Part shown: piece after piece, positions 17,501 to 25,721 of the stretch
Layout: every line of letters starts with the position of its first letter
Position numbering within the stretch: the stretch's first letter is position 1
Program-made: the position numbers and the translations under genes
DNA from: Desulfococcus sp. 4484_241
GTDB taxonomy: Bacteria; Desulfobacterota; Desulfobacteria; Desulfobacterales; Desulfosudaceae
Direction: 5' to 3'
DNA: 39,205 bases
NCBI GenBank assembly: GCA_002085115.1
Contig: MZGQ01000009.1
Location: 1 to 39,205, forward strand
The notes under the pieces: model-generated
Told to the model about the DNA's origin: nothing
Seen by the model: the letters and a program-made list of their open reading frames with translations, nothing else
Databases searched by the model: none

Positions 17501-18754
17501 CTGGGGGTTCATGCGTATAAGCGCAATCCATGTTTTTATGTTGTGTATGTGGGCGTTGTTGGCTTTTATCTTCCAGTCGTTGTCAACCCCCTCCACCATG
17601 GGGGCATTGAAGCCCATGGCTATGACCCTGTCTATGAAGTAGTCAATAAGCTCCGGATCATCGGTCCGGTAAACGCTTTCACCCACGTTGCGGATACAGT
17701 TTAACGCGGTTTCCGGGAACCTGGCAGACTGTTCCTGCAGCACCAGAAATGTCCGCCTGAGCCATTCACGGCTTTTTTTAAGGTCCTTGCCTGAGACAAG
17801 ATGGCCGAGAGTCGCATTTATTTCCCTTATCGATTCCTCGTGGAGCGAAGACAGCCCTGGTGTGTTCATTATCAAAAACAGGGCTGACAGTTTCCAGCTG
17901 TATCCCTCCCTTTCATTATCACCAGCCTCGAACATCACCCGGGGCAGTTCCCTGTAGGCCGAAATAAAAAACCTGTCCCCCGGCATCTTTGAAAGCTCGG
18001 TGCAAAGCTTGACCGGATCGGTGGTTTTAGCCGCAATCTGTCTTACCCTGGCGGTAAGCGTGCTTATGGCGTTGTGGGAGACCCTGGACAAAAGGTCTGT
18101 CACACGTTTTTTCTCCGGGGTATCGTCCGGGAACTGACCGATCTCTTTTTCCAGCCAGGCCATGCAGTCCTTTTCCTGCTGCCAGAACCGGTAGACCCCG
18201 TTCAGGTACCTGAGCAGCAGGCTGTTGATGGCGGGTATATCAAGGTTTGAAACATCGGCTTTTTCCAGAATCGTTGCCGCGATATCGGTGAGCTGGTAGT
18301 AGCTTTTGACAAAAAACGAAAATTCTTCATTTCCAAGGTTGCCGATCTCATCGAAAGCTACGTTGATCGCTTCGGCAAGTTGCGGGCCGCCTTCCCTGGC
18401 CATTTTTCTGGTAAGCAGGAGCAGGTTATCGGCTGCGTCCGATTTTACTTCAGTACGCTGCGCCGCCTTAACCGCGCTGGCGAATATCTTTGCATACAGC
18501 TTTGCGGCATCACAGCCCTTTTCATGTTTGCGAAGCTGGTGAAAGTAGTCCAGGGCGAATGTCCTGGCCTCACTCACGATGAAACCCCAGTTCCTGTAAG
18601 GGTGGGACAGCTCTTTCAAGAAGGCATCCATCTTTTCAGAAAGGCCGCGATAGGAGGCCATAACCTCCTGCAGGACCATGTAGCGTTCATCTATTGATAC
18701 GTCCACATGGTAGCTTGCCAGGTTGACTTCCAGCGCTTTTGATTTGATATTCAT
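14546..18754 (-). CDS. PPDK/PEP-synthase-like phosphotransferase with large unknown N-terminal region, no PEP barrel
   Basis: A 1402-residue protein. Residues ~1-900 are mostly helical and match nothing I recognise. From ~905 a PPDK-type nucleotide-binding (ATP-grasp) domain begins at LGNKGFNIIKLAGYGYPVPPGF, followed by AVRSGAAISQPGMMDTSLNVG. Near the C-terminus is the swivelling phosphohistidine domain, with GGLSSHAAVLAHSLGK and phospho-acceptor His1338. The protein ends about 65 residues later, so the PEP/pyruvate TIM barrel of true PPDK and PEP synthase is absent. The final acceptor is therefore unknown. It could work with a separate barrel protein, or phosphorylate another substrate as water-dikinase or rifampicin-phosphotransferase relatives do. 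It lies 34 bases upstream of the GAPDH-family gene. Automatic annotation as PPDK would overstate what is seen. Confidence 0.82.
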   Translation of the reverse strand: MNIKSKALEVNLASYHVDVSIDERYMVLQEVMASYRGLSEKMDAFLKELSHPYRNWGFIVSEARTFALDYFHQLRKHEKGCDAAKLYAKIFASAVKAAQRTEVKSDAADNLLLLTRKMAREGGPQLAEAINVAFDEIGNLGNEEFSFFVKSYYQLTDIAATILEKADVSNLDIPAINSLLLRYLNGVYRFWQQEKDCMAWLEKEIGQFPDDTPEKKRVTDLLSRVSHNAISTLTARVRQIAAKTTDPVKLCTELSKMPGDRFFISAYRELPRVMFEAGDNEREGYSWKLSALFLIMNTPGLSSLHEESIREINATLGHLVSGKDLKKSREWLRRTFLVLQEQSARFPETALNCIRNVGESVYRTDDPELIDYFIDRVIAMGFNAPMVEGVDNDWKIKANNAHIHNIKTWIALIRMNPQRSTRLLSALIIHLSLSGVFIRDTDLFPRDITALLNSDIAPVYNLVKQLTRQLPVFFNEIGAEGKLRDVSTELDETCHRKDVLVHFLRKQGHVEGSNRLVPFMEAAIHFWLTKDRAILREYLPPHMYEQVENGGEYVDEMHMLFQHFSKAGIPLPKGLLSLGKREVESLCEQVPGISAREKKRAVLAIEFYKLLNQKYSINVSDIDEYISGLDTSNFPDLKELRRAFSETKPRNKAARLLSYLEQLKTLILSDRTFEIQQSIYEKRHIAVDIPSMYGSYRETKFDALGLTFRLEALLNIQFEEIVNSIDLNLVTRTTFFEIYNCLRLFIRALAVDGFSTKEIELQLDLLSQGLNTMGFSFTQFLDIFKRFATAVKNIIMTHFHNKHEKNILAIMSGLPPDQILPKYLPAEGLKSAGIDRDKLAHRVSEVFFREKIALSLGLPQLDLLLTRILNALFSQANTLPAERLERLLNYDPARTIANIDINETRKYGIIHLGNKGFNIIKLAGYGYPVPPGFIITTEAFKCREIIEAYGPAEEVFRNQIKMHLKQLERVTGRMFGNPRNPLLLAVRSGAAISQPGMMDTSLNVGINEEIAGGLARITRNEWFAWDSYRRFLQGYGMAFGLKRDDFDAIIGNHKARLGIPLKKDFSGSQMRGVALDYKKLIEDSRIMIQDDPFEQLYVTVKNVFGSWYSPKAEHYRKIVGISDDWGTAVTIQSMVFGNISLQSGSGVFFTHSPRLSGDKPRLWGDFTIGNQGEDVVAGLVNTLPISVMQKEVEQRRTDITLETHFPDIYKALKKWVDELIYDYGWNPQEMEFTFESPSEKDLYFLQTRDMAIRETKQVFRFDPEDMLNGDRFLGQGIGVSGGAMSGRIVFTLEEIDKWARVEPDTNLILVRGDTVPDDIREISATDGLLTARGGLSSHAAVLAHSLGKTCVVGCGSLVCDETKKTCRFNNVVLKSGDYISIDGSEGSVYHGKLKVQKIDAYV

Positions 18755-18937
18755 TTTACCTGCTTGGGAAAAAGCCCGGAGTTTTTAAATCCGAATGAAA
18801 GACCGACGCAAACGTCGGCCGTGAAGTTATTCTTAAACAATCACAATATCCGGAACGGCGCAAGGCCCGGTACGTTCCGTGCCCGGGCTTTAGCCTTTAT
18901 CTTTGCATGTCCATAAGAACAGCTAAAAGCAGCAGTG
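18755..18937. other. Intergenic stretch with two hairpins
   Basis: The 18811-18828 region contains ccgacg-caaa-cgtcgg, and 18863-18889 contains gcccgg and ccgggc arms. Neither has a convincing T-tract for the minus-strand transcripts, so I do not call a terminator. No gene is seen. Confidence 0.35.
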
Positions 18938-19108
18938 TTACTGTGTTTTTTTTGCTTCGCTTGCCATCAGCTTTTTTATGAACGCCTTTGCTTCCTCCTC
19001 GGTTGCAAATCTTCTTCGCTCTATTGCGCCGTTGCGCATTATGGAAACAGTGGCGGAGATGATTTCACCCTCTTTATTTCGTTCCTTGGAAAGCTTCACG
19101 TCTACCAT
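18938..19108 (-). CDS. Small 56-residue protein overlapping the radical SAM gene
   Basis: The frame reads MVDVKLSKERNKEGEII, then SATVSIMRNGAIERRRFATE, and ends EEAKAFIKKLMASEAKKTQ. AGAGGGG lies 7 bases upstream of ATG. Its first 35 bases overlap the 3' end of the radical SAM gene in another frame, so translational coupling is likely. The pattern of two or three beta strands followed by an amphipathic helix (FATEEEAKAFIKKLM) looks like a folded small domain rather than noise. I do not recognise the family. From context it may be an accessory or partner of the upstream radical SAM protein. No membrane segment or cysteine is present. Confidence 0.6.
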   Translation of the reverse strand: MVDVKLSKERNKEGEIISATVSIMRNGAIERRRFATEEEAKAFIKKLMASEAKKTQ

Positions 19109-20918
19109 GATTTATCCCCTCTGTTTTTTCTGTAAATTGTAACACATAAGACCTGAACATGTCGCGCACCCTTGGATTTTTTTCCTGGTCGTAAAGCCGT
19201 TCCATTATTCCTCTTACGCCGTGGGACGATCTTACCAGGGCCTCACCCTGTTCCTTGTACAGGCTCACGGCCATCTGCGATATGGCGGAACACAATGCAT
19301 CTGTAAAGCGCTGCACCACATGTATCCCTTCCCCGTTTTTGGTGGGATGAAGCAGCGATCTTGCAAAGATCGAAGCGGAATTTATAACAGCCCTTGCCGG
19401 GGACCCGACTCTTTTTGCTATTTCATATACCATTGCTGCAATGACAAGCGGACTGTTGTACAGTGAGTCGGGAGGTGTCCTGTTGGTTTCCGCAAGGTCT
19501 GTTATGCACAGAGACACAAAGTAGTCCATGGTTCCTTTCTTACCGTAAAGGAACCGGTTGTTCTCCTGGCTTTCGTTGAAGAACACCGAACCGGGGAGGT
19601 CTACAATCGTGCTTGGCTGAACGCCGATTCGGTTTTTTCTGCAGAAATTCGCTATTTCGATGCCTGTATTGTCTGTAATCGAGTTGAAATAGTCGTATGG
19701 AAGACCGAGTATGAATGAACCATGTACCGAGATACCGTGTGCGTGTATGGTTTTGATCTTTGATGCGTAGTATTCCTTTACCGATACGCCCTGTTTTTCG
19801 ATATCTCCGACTATGTGTTTGTTTATGTATTTAAGATTGCGGATGTCCAGCGATTCAAGGCCTATGAAAAAGTGGGTTCCACCCGATCTCCGGATCTTGG
19901 CAAGCAGGGCCTCGTCATTGGCCACGTCAATCGATATTTGAACCGCATAGTTTATGCACAGGTCGCTTGAGATTATCTTGTCAAGCAGCGCGTGCAGGTT
20001 CCTTTTCCCCAAAAGCAGGTTGTCCGGGGTAAAGAAGAAGTACCGGTTTTGAAAATCCACCGGCCCCCTTTGGGTTATTTTAAGTTCTTCGATAAAGTCG
20101 TCCGGATCACGGAACCTCAGCGCCCTCTGTTTTTTCGGCAGTGTCGAGATAGAGCAAAACTTGCATGAAAAAGGGCAGCCCGTGTACGGTGCAACAGGGT
20201 TGATACGAAAGTTTTTGATCGGTGTATGACGGATTACCGGCAGCTTGTTCAAAAGCCCTATTTTTAGCGGCTCTATATGTTCTATGTTTGGAAGGTCGCC
20301 CCAGACACCGTTTTCTATAAGTTTGTACCCCAGGTATTCAGGTTTCAGCTTTCCGTTGGCAAGGTCGTCCAGGATCTCGGACATCGTGACAGAATCGCCG
20401 GCTCCCTTGACCACGGATATTATCTCCGGGCTGGGTGCATAGGCCCGTATGAAAATGTCGACATCTTCCGGAGATGTTGAGACATGAATGCCTCCTATCA
20501 CTACCGGAACCCTGGCATGGTTGAAAACAAGCGTCGCCGCCGCTGCAGTCGGGAAGTTGGAGCTCATGGATGTTATAAAAACCGCCCTCGGCATCCGCTT
20601 TTTGTCCTTTATAACATCAGAAAACATACGCCGCTTGCCGTCAACCATCACTATGAGGTGAGCCCGGGCCAGTCTGGCAAGCTGGTTCTGTATGTAGACC
20701 GCCGAGTACATCTCTATGGCCAGGGTATCAATCATAGTCACCCTCTGTTTTTCAAGCTGGAAATCGACAAACTCAAGAACATTTTCAGGGTTTATATCTT
20801 TTGCGTTTTTACCGGTCAGGTAAGACACCACGTCGAGCGGCGTGATACGACCGGCGGGCATCAGGTCCATCAGGTTGTAGGTCAGAGGATTATATATAAT
20901 AAAATACGGTGCGGGCAT
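19074..20918 (-). CDS. B12-binding-type radical SAM protein of unknown function
   Basis: A 614-residue protein. An N-terminal cobalamin-binding-like Rossmann domain covers about residues 15-200 (FITSMSSNFPTAAAATLVF, then VVIGGIHVSTSPEDVD). A radical SAM core follows with C-x3-C-x2-C at Cys248, Cys252 and Cys255 (GCPFSCKFCS). The C-terminal ~150 residues are helical and unassigned. The layout matches the large class of B12-dependent radical SAM methylases and cyclases, and the substrate is unknown. The B12 domain lacks an obvious DxHxxG motif, which is common in this class. Its 3' end overlaps the 56-residue gene at 18938 by 35 bases. The two form a small unit on their own. Confidence 0.85.
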   Translation of the reverse strand: MPAPYFIIYNPLTYNLMDLMPAGRITPLDVVSYLTGKNAKDINPENVLEFVDFQLEKQRVTMIDTLAIEMYSAVYIQNQLARLARAHLIVMVDGKRRMFSDVIKDKKRMPRAVFITSMSSNFPTAAAATLVFNHARVPVVIGGIHVSTSPEDVDIFIRAYAPSPEIISVVKGAGDSVTMSEILDDLANGKLKPEYLGYKLIENGVWGDLPNIEHIEPLKIGLLNKLPVIRHTPIKNFRINPVAPYTGCPFSCKFCSISTLPKKQRALRFRDPDDFIEELKITQRGPVDFQNRYFFFTPDNLLLGKRNLHALLDKIISSDLCINYAVQISIDVANDEALLAKIRRSGGTHFFIGLESLDIRNLKYINKHIVGDIEKQGVSVKEYYASKIKTIHAHGISVHGSFILGLPYDYFNSITDNTGIEIANFCRKNRIGVQPSTIVDLPGSVFFNESQENNRFLYGKKGTMDYFVSLCITDLAETNRTPPDSLYNSPLVIAAMVYEIAKRVGSPARAVINSASIFARSLLHPTKNGEGIHVVQRFTDALCSAISQMAVSLYKEQGEALVRSSHGVRGIMERLYDQEKNPRVRDMFRSYVLQFTEKTEGINHGRREAFQGTK

Positions 20919-21324
20919 CTCTGGTGTTCCACAACAATAAGGTGTTATTACATAAAAGTTTATAACATATCTGTTTTGCTTCTTTCAAGCGGTATAGTAA
21001 AAAAGAGAAGGGGTTGAGACAACCCAAAGCCGGGCAGCAGTGCAGGGTATTTCCGGGGCCGCATCCGGGGGGGCACATGGTGAATTTTTTTGCCTGCCGT
21101 GGCCCCCAGGAAAACTTTATCAAAACCGGTCTGCGGATTTTGGGCGTGGAAACATTTCTTGACTTGTATACTCTTGCAGGTCATATATCAGACATTAAAC
21201 CATTTAATTCATATATAGGTTATACAGAATCACAAACCACGGGCTGCGGCCCCTCAAACCTGTTGTCCTCATCCTGTGCTGTCAAAAGCCCGCACTGTTT
21301 CAAGCAGGCTGTGGCTGCGCCTGT
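20919..21324. other. Intergenic stretch, no recognisable gene
   Basis: About 400 bases with AT-rich patches near 21150-21235. Short open frames on both strands have no recognisable sequence or good ribosome binding site. It is probably part of the decayed patch that continues to 21732. Confidence 0.4.
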
Positions 21325-21519
21325 ATGGCTGTGACCGAGTGGCCGAAACACCATAAACATCAAATGTGAGGATGCAGCAAAAGCGGCTGTTGATCAGGAT
21401 GCAAAAACACTGCAGGATCTCAGGATAGCAGAGGCCGGCAGCTTGACCTGAAACTCGATGACGGCAAGGTTGTTGCCTACCGGGCAAGGGTAAGGCTTTC
21501 GTTCAAGCACAAGGACTAA
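21325..21519 (+). pseudogene. Dodecin pseudogene (frameshifted)
   Basis: Dodecins are ~65-70-residue flavin-binding storage proteins. Here the relic is split across frames. One frame gives CEDAAKAAVDQDAKTLQDLRIAEA (bases 21365-21436, written without the stop that follows). Another frame gives QLDLKLDDGKVVAYRARVR and then LSFKHKD before a stop at 21517. Joined, these match the dodecin pattern S-W-E-D-A-A…LRDLRVAEV…D-GKV-YR…SFK. A shift near 21437-21442 breaks the middle, and the first ~13 codons are also scrambled, although an ATG at 21325 sits at the expected distance. I cannot exclude a sequencing error, but two separate lesions favour true decay. Confidence 0.7.
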
Positions 21520-21732
21520 CAGCTATGTCCTGTCATATTGATAAAGGAAACCCGGAGCACCGTGCTCATCACAAGCAGGATGTTGTCTTCATACACAATG
21601 GTGTACTTTCCACTTTAAAACAGTCCCCAGGCTCACGTGGTACAGGAGTATCATAAAGCCGATAACGCCTTCGGACAATCTCTGGTGCTTACGTTTCCGG
21701 AAAACCACCCGCCTTCTCAAGTCGACACGATT
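21520..21732. other. Intergenic remainder of the decayed patch
   Basis: No gene can be supported. A short minus-strand reading (YTIVYEDNILLV, ~21570-21610) has good codon character but too little length to assign. Confidence 0.35.
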
Positions 21733-22626
21733 CTAAGGCTCACACCGCATCGAACCCATAGCGTTGTCGCCAGGGTTGTACAGCATGCCCTGAAACGAGT
21801 CTCTCTGTTTGAGAGTTTCGTTTATCGCTCGAATGGTTCCGGCCTTGTCAAGAGACCAGGCCGGGGCTGCCAGTTCCTCACGATGGGGATCGCCGGTAAT
21901 GCGCTGTATAACCATACCGGGCGGAAGCAGTTCCAGAACATCACACACCAGGTCCACGTATTCCTTCTGGCCAAGGCATTCATAATCGCCGGCGAAGTAC
22001 ATTTCCGAAAGACGGGTTCCCTTTACCACGTAGAGAAGATGTATCTTTATTCCATCAAATCCCATCTCTGCTACGCGTCTGGCAGTGTAAAGCATGTCGT
22101 CCCTGGTCTCTCCGGGCAGGCCCAGTATTACATGGGCGCACATGTTTATACCCCTGCCCCTGGTCATTGCCACGGCCCTTTCGGTGCATGCAGCATCGTG
22201 CCCCCGGTTTATGGCTGCCAGCGTCCTGTCCAGCATACTCTGGACACCGTACTCAAGCCAAACCATGAAGCTGCCCGTGTATGATTCAAGCAGATCGAGT
22301 ATTTCGCTGTTTACGCAGTCAGGCCGGGTTCCGATCGAAATGCCCACAACATCATCAACAGCGAGGGCTTCGTCGTAAATGTTTTTCAAACGTTCGACCG
22401 GCGCGTATGTATTGGTGTATGCCTGAAAATAGGCAATGAATTTTTTTGCTTTATACCTCTTTGACATCGCCTGGATGCCGGCGCGCAACTGCTCGGTGAC
22501 CGACAGTCCCCTACGGTATGCTCCCGTTCCTGAGCCAAGACTGTTGCAATAGATGCACCCGCCGCTGGAAATCGTGCCGTCCCGGTTGGGGCATGAAAAT
22601 CCTGCATCAATGGTGCCTAATGGCAC
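21733..22626 (-). CDS. TIGR01212-family radical SAM protein (YtqA-like), short at N-terminus
   Basis: A 297-residue radical SAM protein with the family's unusual cluster motif C-x11-C-x2-C at Cys12, Cys24 and Cys27 ([16 protein letters not shown]). Other family stretches are [35 protein letters not shown] and the late [17 protein letters not shown]. The function of this class is not settled; a role in tRNA or other RNA modification has been suggested by similarity to Elp3-like proteins. The frame begins at a GTG at 22626 with no Shine-Dalgarno, and lacks about 20 residues that normally precede the cysteine motif. A stop lies 8 codons upstream. The start overlaps the mnmG start head to head by 7 bases. 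Confidence 0.82.
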   Translation of the reverse strand: MPLGTIDAGFSCPNRDGTISSGGCIYCNSLGSGTGAYRRGLSVTEQLRAGIQAMSKRYKAKKFIAYFQAYTNTYAPVERLKNIYDEALAVDDVVGISIGTRPDCVNSEILDLLESYTGSFMVWLEYGVQSMLDRTLAAINRGHDAACTERAVAMTRGRGINMCAHVILGLPGETRDDMLYTARRVAEMGFDGIKIHLLYVVKGTRLSEMYFAGDYECLGQKEYVDLVCDVLELLPPGMVIQRITGDPHREELAAPAWSLDKAGTIRAINETLKQRDSFQGMLYNPGDNAMGSMRCEP

Positions 22627-24475
22627 ATTGTGAAAAAAAATATGACATTATAGTAATCGGCGCAGGACATGCCGGTTGTGAAGCTGCCCTTGCCGCCGCC
22701 AGAATGGGATGTACGGTTCTGGTGCTTGCCATAGATCTTGACAAGGTTGCTGCAATGCCGTGCAGTCCATCGATCGGGGGCACAGCCAAAAGTCACCTTG
22801 TAAAGGAAATAGACGCTCTTGGCGGAGAAATGGGAAAGGCTGCCGACAGGACGGCGATAAGCTGTAAGGTTTTGAACACCAAAAAGGGCCCTGCCGTTCA
22901 CTCAACAAGAACCCAGAACGACAAGAACCGTTACCACACGGTTATGAAACAGGCGGTGGAATCCCATTCCCGCATAGACTTGAAGGAAGCAATGGCAACC
23001 CGCCTTATCGTGGAAAACCGAACGGTCATGGGGGTGGTGGAACGGACCGGATACGCGTACCTGGCCGATTGCGTCATAATAGCCAGCGGGACATTTCTCG
23101 GCGGCCTGGTCCATATAGGGACATACTCCTACAATGCCGGCCGTGCGGGTGAGTTTGCCTCACTCGAACTGGCAGATAATCTTCGAGGGCTTGGGTTTCA
23201 AACCGGCAGAATGAAAACCGGGACACCGCCCCGGCTGGCAAAGGGCAGCATCGACTTTACAAAATTTGAGGTGCAATGGCCTGAAAAAAGGTTCAGGCCC
23301 TTTTCCTGCTCGACGGAATCATGCGACCTGCCCCTTATGCCGACATATCTTGGCCATGTGGGAGAAAGAAGCATTGCCATAGTAAGGGATAATCTCAGGC
23401 ACTCGGCCCTGTATAGCGGCCGCATAAAAGGAACCCCTGCCCGATACTGCCCATCCTTTGAGGACAAGGTGGTCAGGTTTCCTGAACGGTCCAGGCACCA
23501 GCTGATCCTGGAGTATGAAGGGGTTGAATCGGAAGAGATCTATGCAAGCGGCCTTGGCAACAGCCTGCCCCTTGAGGTGCAAACAGCCTTTGTAAGGTCG
23601 GTTGAGGGCCTGGAAGAAGCCGAAATCATGCGGCCGGCATACGCGATCGAATATGACTATATCAACCCTGTCCAGCTGCTTCCAACGCTTGAAACAAAAC
23701 TGGTGTCAGGGCTGTATCTGGCCGGCCAGATTAACGGAACGTCCGGCTATGAAGAGGAATAAACGCGGCATGCCGCATCCAAAAAAGACCGCCCTTCATA
23801 CTTGACCGGTCGGAAGCCTACATGGGCGTTATGGTGGACGACCTTGTGACCAGGGGTACAAGCGAACCCTATCGTATCTTCACTTCCCGCGCAGAATACA
23901 GGCTCATGCTTCGTGAGGACAACGCCGACTTCCGTCTGGTTGAAAAGGCATACGAACTGGGACTGGTTGACAAGGAAAGGGTGGAACAGATCCGGGAATA
24001 CAAGCTTAAAATCAGAAAAGAAACACAGCGCCTGAGAACAACAACCGTCAGGCCGGATGACAAAACCAACGAACTGCTTGAAAGACGCGGTTCACCGCAC
24101 TTGTCCGAGCCCACCCAGCTGGACCGTTTGCTCAAGCGGCCCGGCATTCTTTACACCGACATAGAAAAATTGGCGCCCCCGGAAACCCCGCTGCCGGAAA
24201 GAGTGAAACAGCAGGTTGAAATTGAGATCAAGTACGAAGGCTACATAGAAAAGCAGCGCCGGGAAATAGAAAAGTTCAAAAACATCGAATCTGTTAAAAT
24301 ACCTCAGGATTTTGATTTTACGGCTGTCTATGGCCTGTCAAACGAGCTGAAGGAAAAACTCTCATCGGTTCGCCCAATCTCCCTTGGACAGGCGTCACGG
24401 GTGGAGGGCATGACCCCGGCCGCACTTTCCGTGCTCATGGTAAGCCTTAAGACAGGGCGAAAAGGCGCAGCCTGA
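22620..24475 (+). pseudogene. mnmG: tRNA uridine 5-carboxymethylaminomethyl modification protein MnmG, disrupted
   Basis: MnmG with MnmE builds the 5-carboxymethylaminomethyl group on wobble uridine 34 of several tRNAs, using FAD. The N-terminal FAD motif [21 protein letters not shown] and the motif [13 protein letters not shown] are present. The frame then stops at 23760-23762. The following frame, readable from just after the break, continues [29 protein letters not shown] and on to a normal C-terminus ending at 24475. Compared with other MnmG proteins, which read GYEEAAAQGL-x-AGINAA here, eight conserved residues plus one base are missing, an apparent 25-base deletion. The start MAHCEKKYD at 22620 has no clear Shine-Dalgarno and overlaps the divergent radical SAM gene. 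The product is probably non-functional unless the lesion is an assembly error. Confidence 0.88.
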
Positions 24476-24675
24476 CAATCCATAACCTTGCAAAAAAAAC
24501 GGTGTTTGTGTGTTTAAAATGGCCGAAAAGGTAAATGGATAAACTTCCTTCAAAACAGACAAATACACTATGTGCCAGGATAAAATTTTTGCCAAAAAAA
24601 ATTGACCTTGCGTAAAAGATGGATTACGTATGCCATAATCGATATTAACTGAAAAATCCAAAAAACGGGGGGAAA

Positions 24676-25632
24676 ATGAAAAAAACAAGAACTGTATGGT
24701 CGCTGTTTCTTATCCTGGCCGCCGTCATGGTTTGCTCGTCTGCGGCAATCGCCTACAACCAGAACCCGAACTTGAATTACGGTCACACAAACTTGCTCGA
24801 CGCCATGCTGCCTCCGCCCGGCCTTTATCTTAGCAACTACATGATCATATACAGCACGGACGAATTCAAGGACAGCAACGGAGACAATTTTCCTTTGAAC
24901 AACGAGATGGATCTTGTTGTCTACAGCCCCCAGTTTATATGGCTTGCGGGAAACAACCTGCCCGGAGATCTCAGGTGGGGAATCCAGGCGCTATTGCCCC
25001 TGTACGGCTATGACGTCAACTCCGGCCTGGGGCTCGATTCAGGGGGCGGTATCATAGGCGACCTGTGCGTTGGCCCCTTTGTCGGCAAGGCGGTTCCCCT
25101 GTCAGATGACTTCGTGTTTCACTGGTTTGCGGAACTTGACGTCTATTCACCGGTTGGAGCGTATGACAAAAATTATGCAATAAACCCAAGCGCAAACTAC
25201 TGGACAATAGAACCGTTTGTATCCATGACGCTTCAGATGCCCCACGGCCTGACCTTCAGCACGAGGCAGCACCTGGCGTTTAACACAAAAAATGATGAAT
25301 ACGTAAATCCAGTTGTTACGGGAAACCTGCTTGACCATGAACTTCAGCCCGGCAAGCTGTGGCATTTCAATTATTCTGTTATGAAAACAGTTGATTTCAT
25401 AAGCCCCATGCTCAGGGTCGGAGTGGCCGGGTACTATGGTCACCAGCTGGAGGACGACGAGGTGGACGGGGTCGCAATACCGGGCACAAAGGAAAAAATT
25501 TTCGCCATAGGCCCGGCTGTCCATTATATACACAAGGGGACGGTCTTCAGCCTGAAAACATATTTTGAGAACGGCGCTGAAAACAGGCCGGAAGGTGATA
25601 TGGTCGTTTTCCGTATAATTATGCCCCTGTAA
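24676..25632 (+). CDS. Outer-membrane beta-barrel protein, MetA/SphA-like 'transporter' family
   Basis: A 318-residue exported protein. The signal peptide covers about residues 1-26 (hydrophobic LFLILAAVMVCSSAAIA, cleaved before YNQN). The mature part alternates polar and hydrophobic residues, with Gly/aromatic-rich strands (NYGHTNLLDAMLPPPGLYLSNYMIIY, given here as its pattern only), and ends in a strand with hydrophobic C-terminus VVFRIIMPL. The start PPPGxY and the pattern resemble the phenol-degradation MetA-pathway barrel family, proteins found next to catabolic genes and thought to pass hydrophobic compounds. No catabolic genes lie here, so the substrate is open. The Shine-Dalgarno is a G-rich run (ggggggaaa) before ATG. 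It stands alone between mnmG and rplM. Confidence 0.75.
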   Translation: MKKTRTVWSLFLILAAVMVCSSAAIAYNQNPNLNYGHTNLLDAMLPPPGLYLSNYMIIYSTDEFKDSNGDNFPLNNEMDLVVYSPQFIWLAGNNLPGDLRWGIQALLPLYGYDVNSGLGLDSGGGIIGDLCVGPFVGKAVPLSDDFVFHWFAELDVYSPVGAYDKNYAINPSANYWTIEPFVSMTLQMPHGLTFSTRQHLAFNTKNDEYVNPVVTGNLLDHELQPGKLWHFNYSVMKTVDFISPMLRVGVAGYYGHQLEDDEVDGVAIPGTKEKIFAIGPAVHYIHKGTVFSLKTYFENGAENRPEGDMVVFRIIMPL

Positions 25633-25651
25633 AAAATAGCCGATTTTACCC

Positions 25652-25679
25652 TTGACACGCTGAAACAGATGCGTAGAAT
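25652..25679 (+). promoter_or_regulatory. Promoter of rplM-rpsI
   Basis: TTGACA (25652-25657) and TAGAAT (25674-25679) are separated by 16 bp. The -10 ends 42 bases before the GTG start of rplM. The sequence is close to sigma70 consensus, as expected for ribosomal protein genes. Confidence 0.8.
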
Positions 25680-25721
25680 AGCACGGTTAAGTTTTTAAAA
25701 ACTGAAGTTTGGGAGCCGGAA

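Noticed and set aside
21014-21334. 106-codon plus-strand frame
   Set aside because: No ribosome binding site, no recognisable pattern, and it lies in a decayed intergenic stretch.
21521-21660. Minus-strand reading with YTIVYEDNILLV, considered as a RelE toxin or pseudouridine synthase relic
   Set aside because: Only about a dozen residues look meaningful, so neither family can be supported.
21637-22284. 215-codon plus-strand open frame
   Set aside because: Mostly antisense to the TIGR01212-type radical SAM gene, with no recognisable protein.
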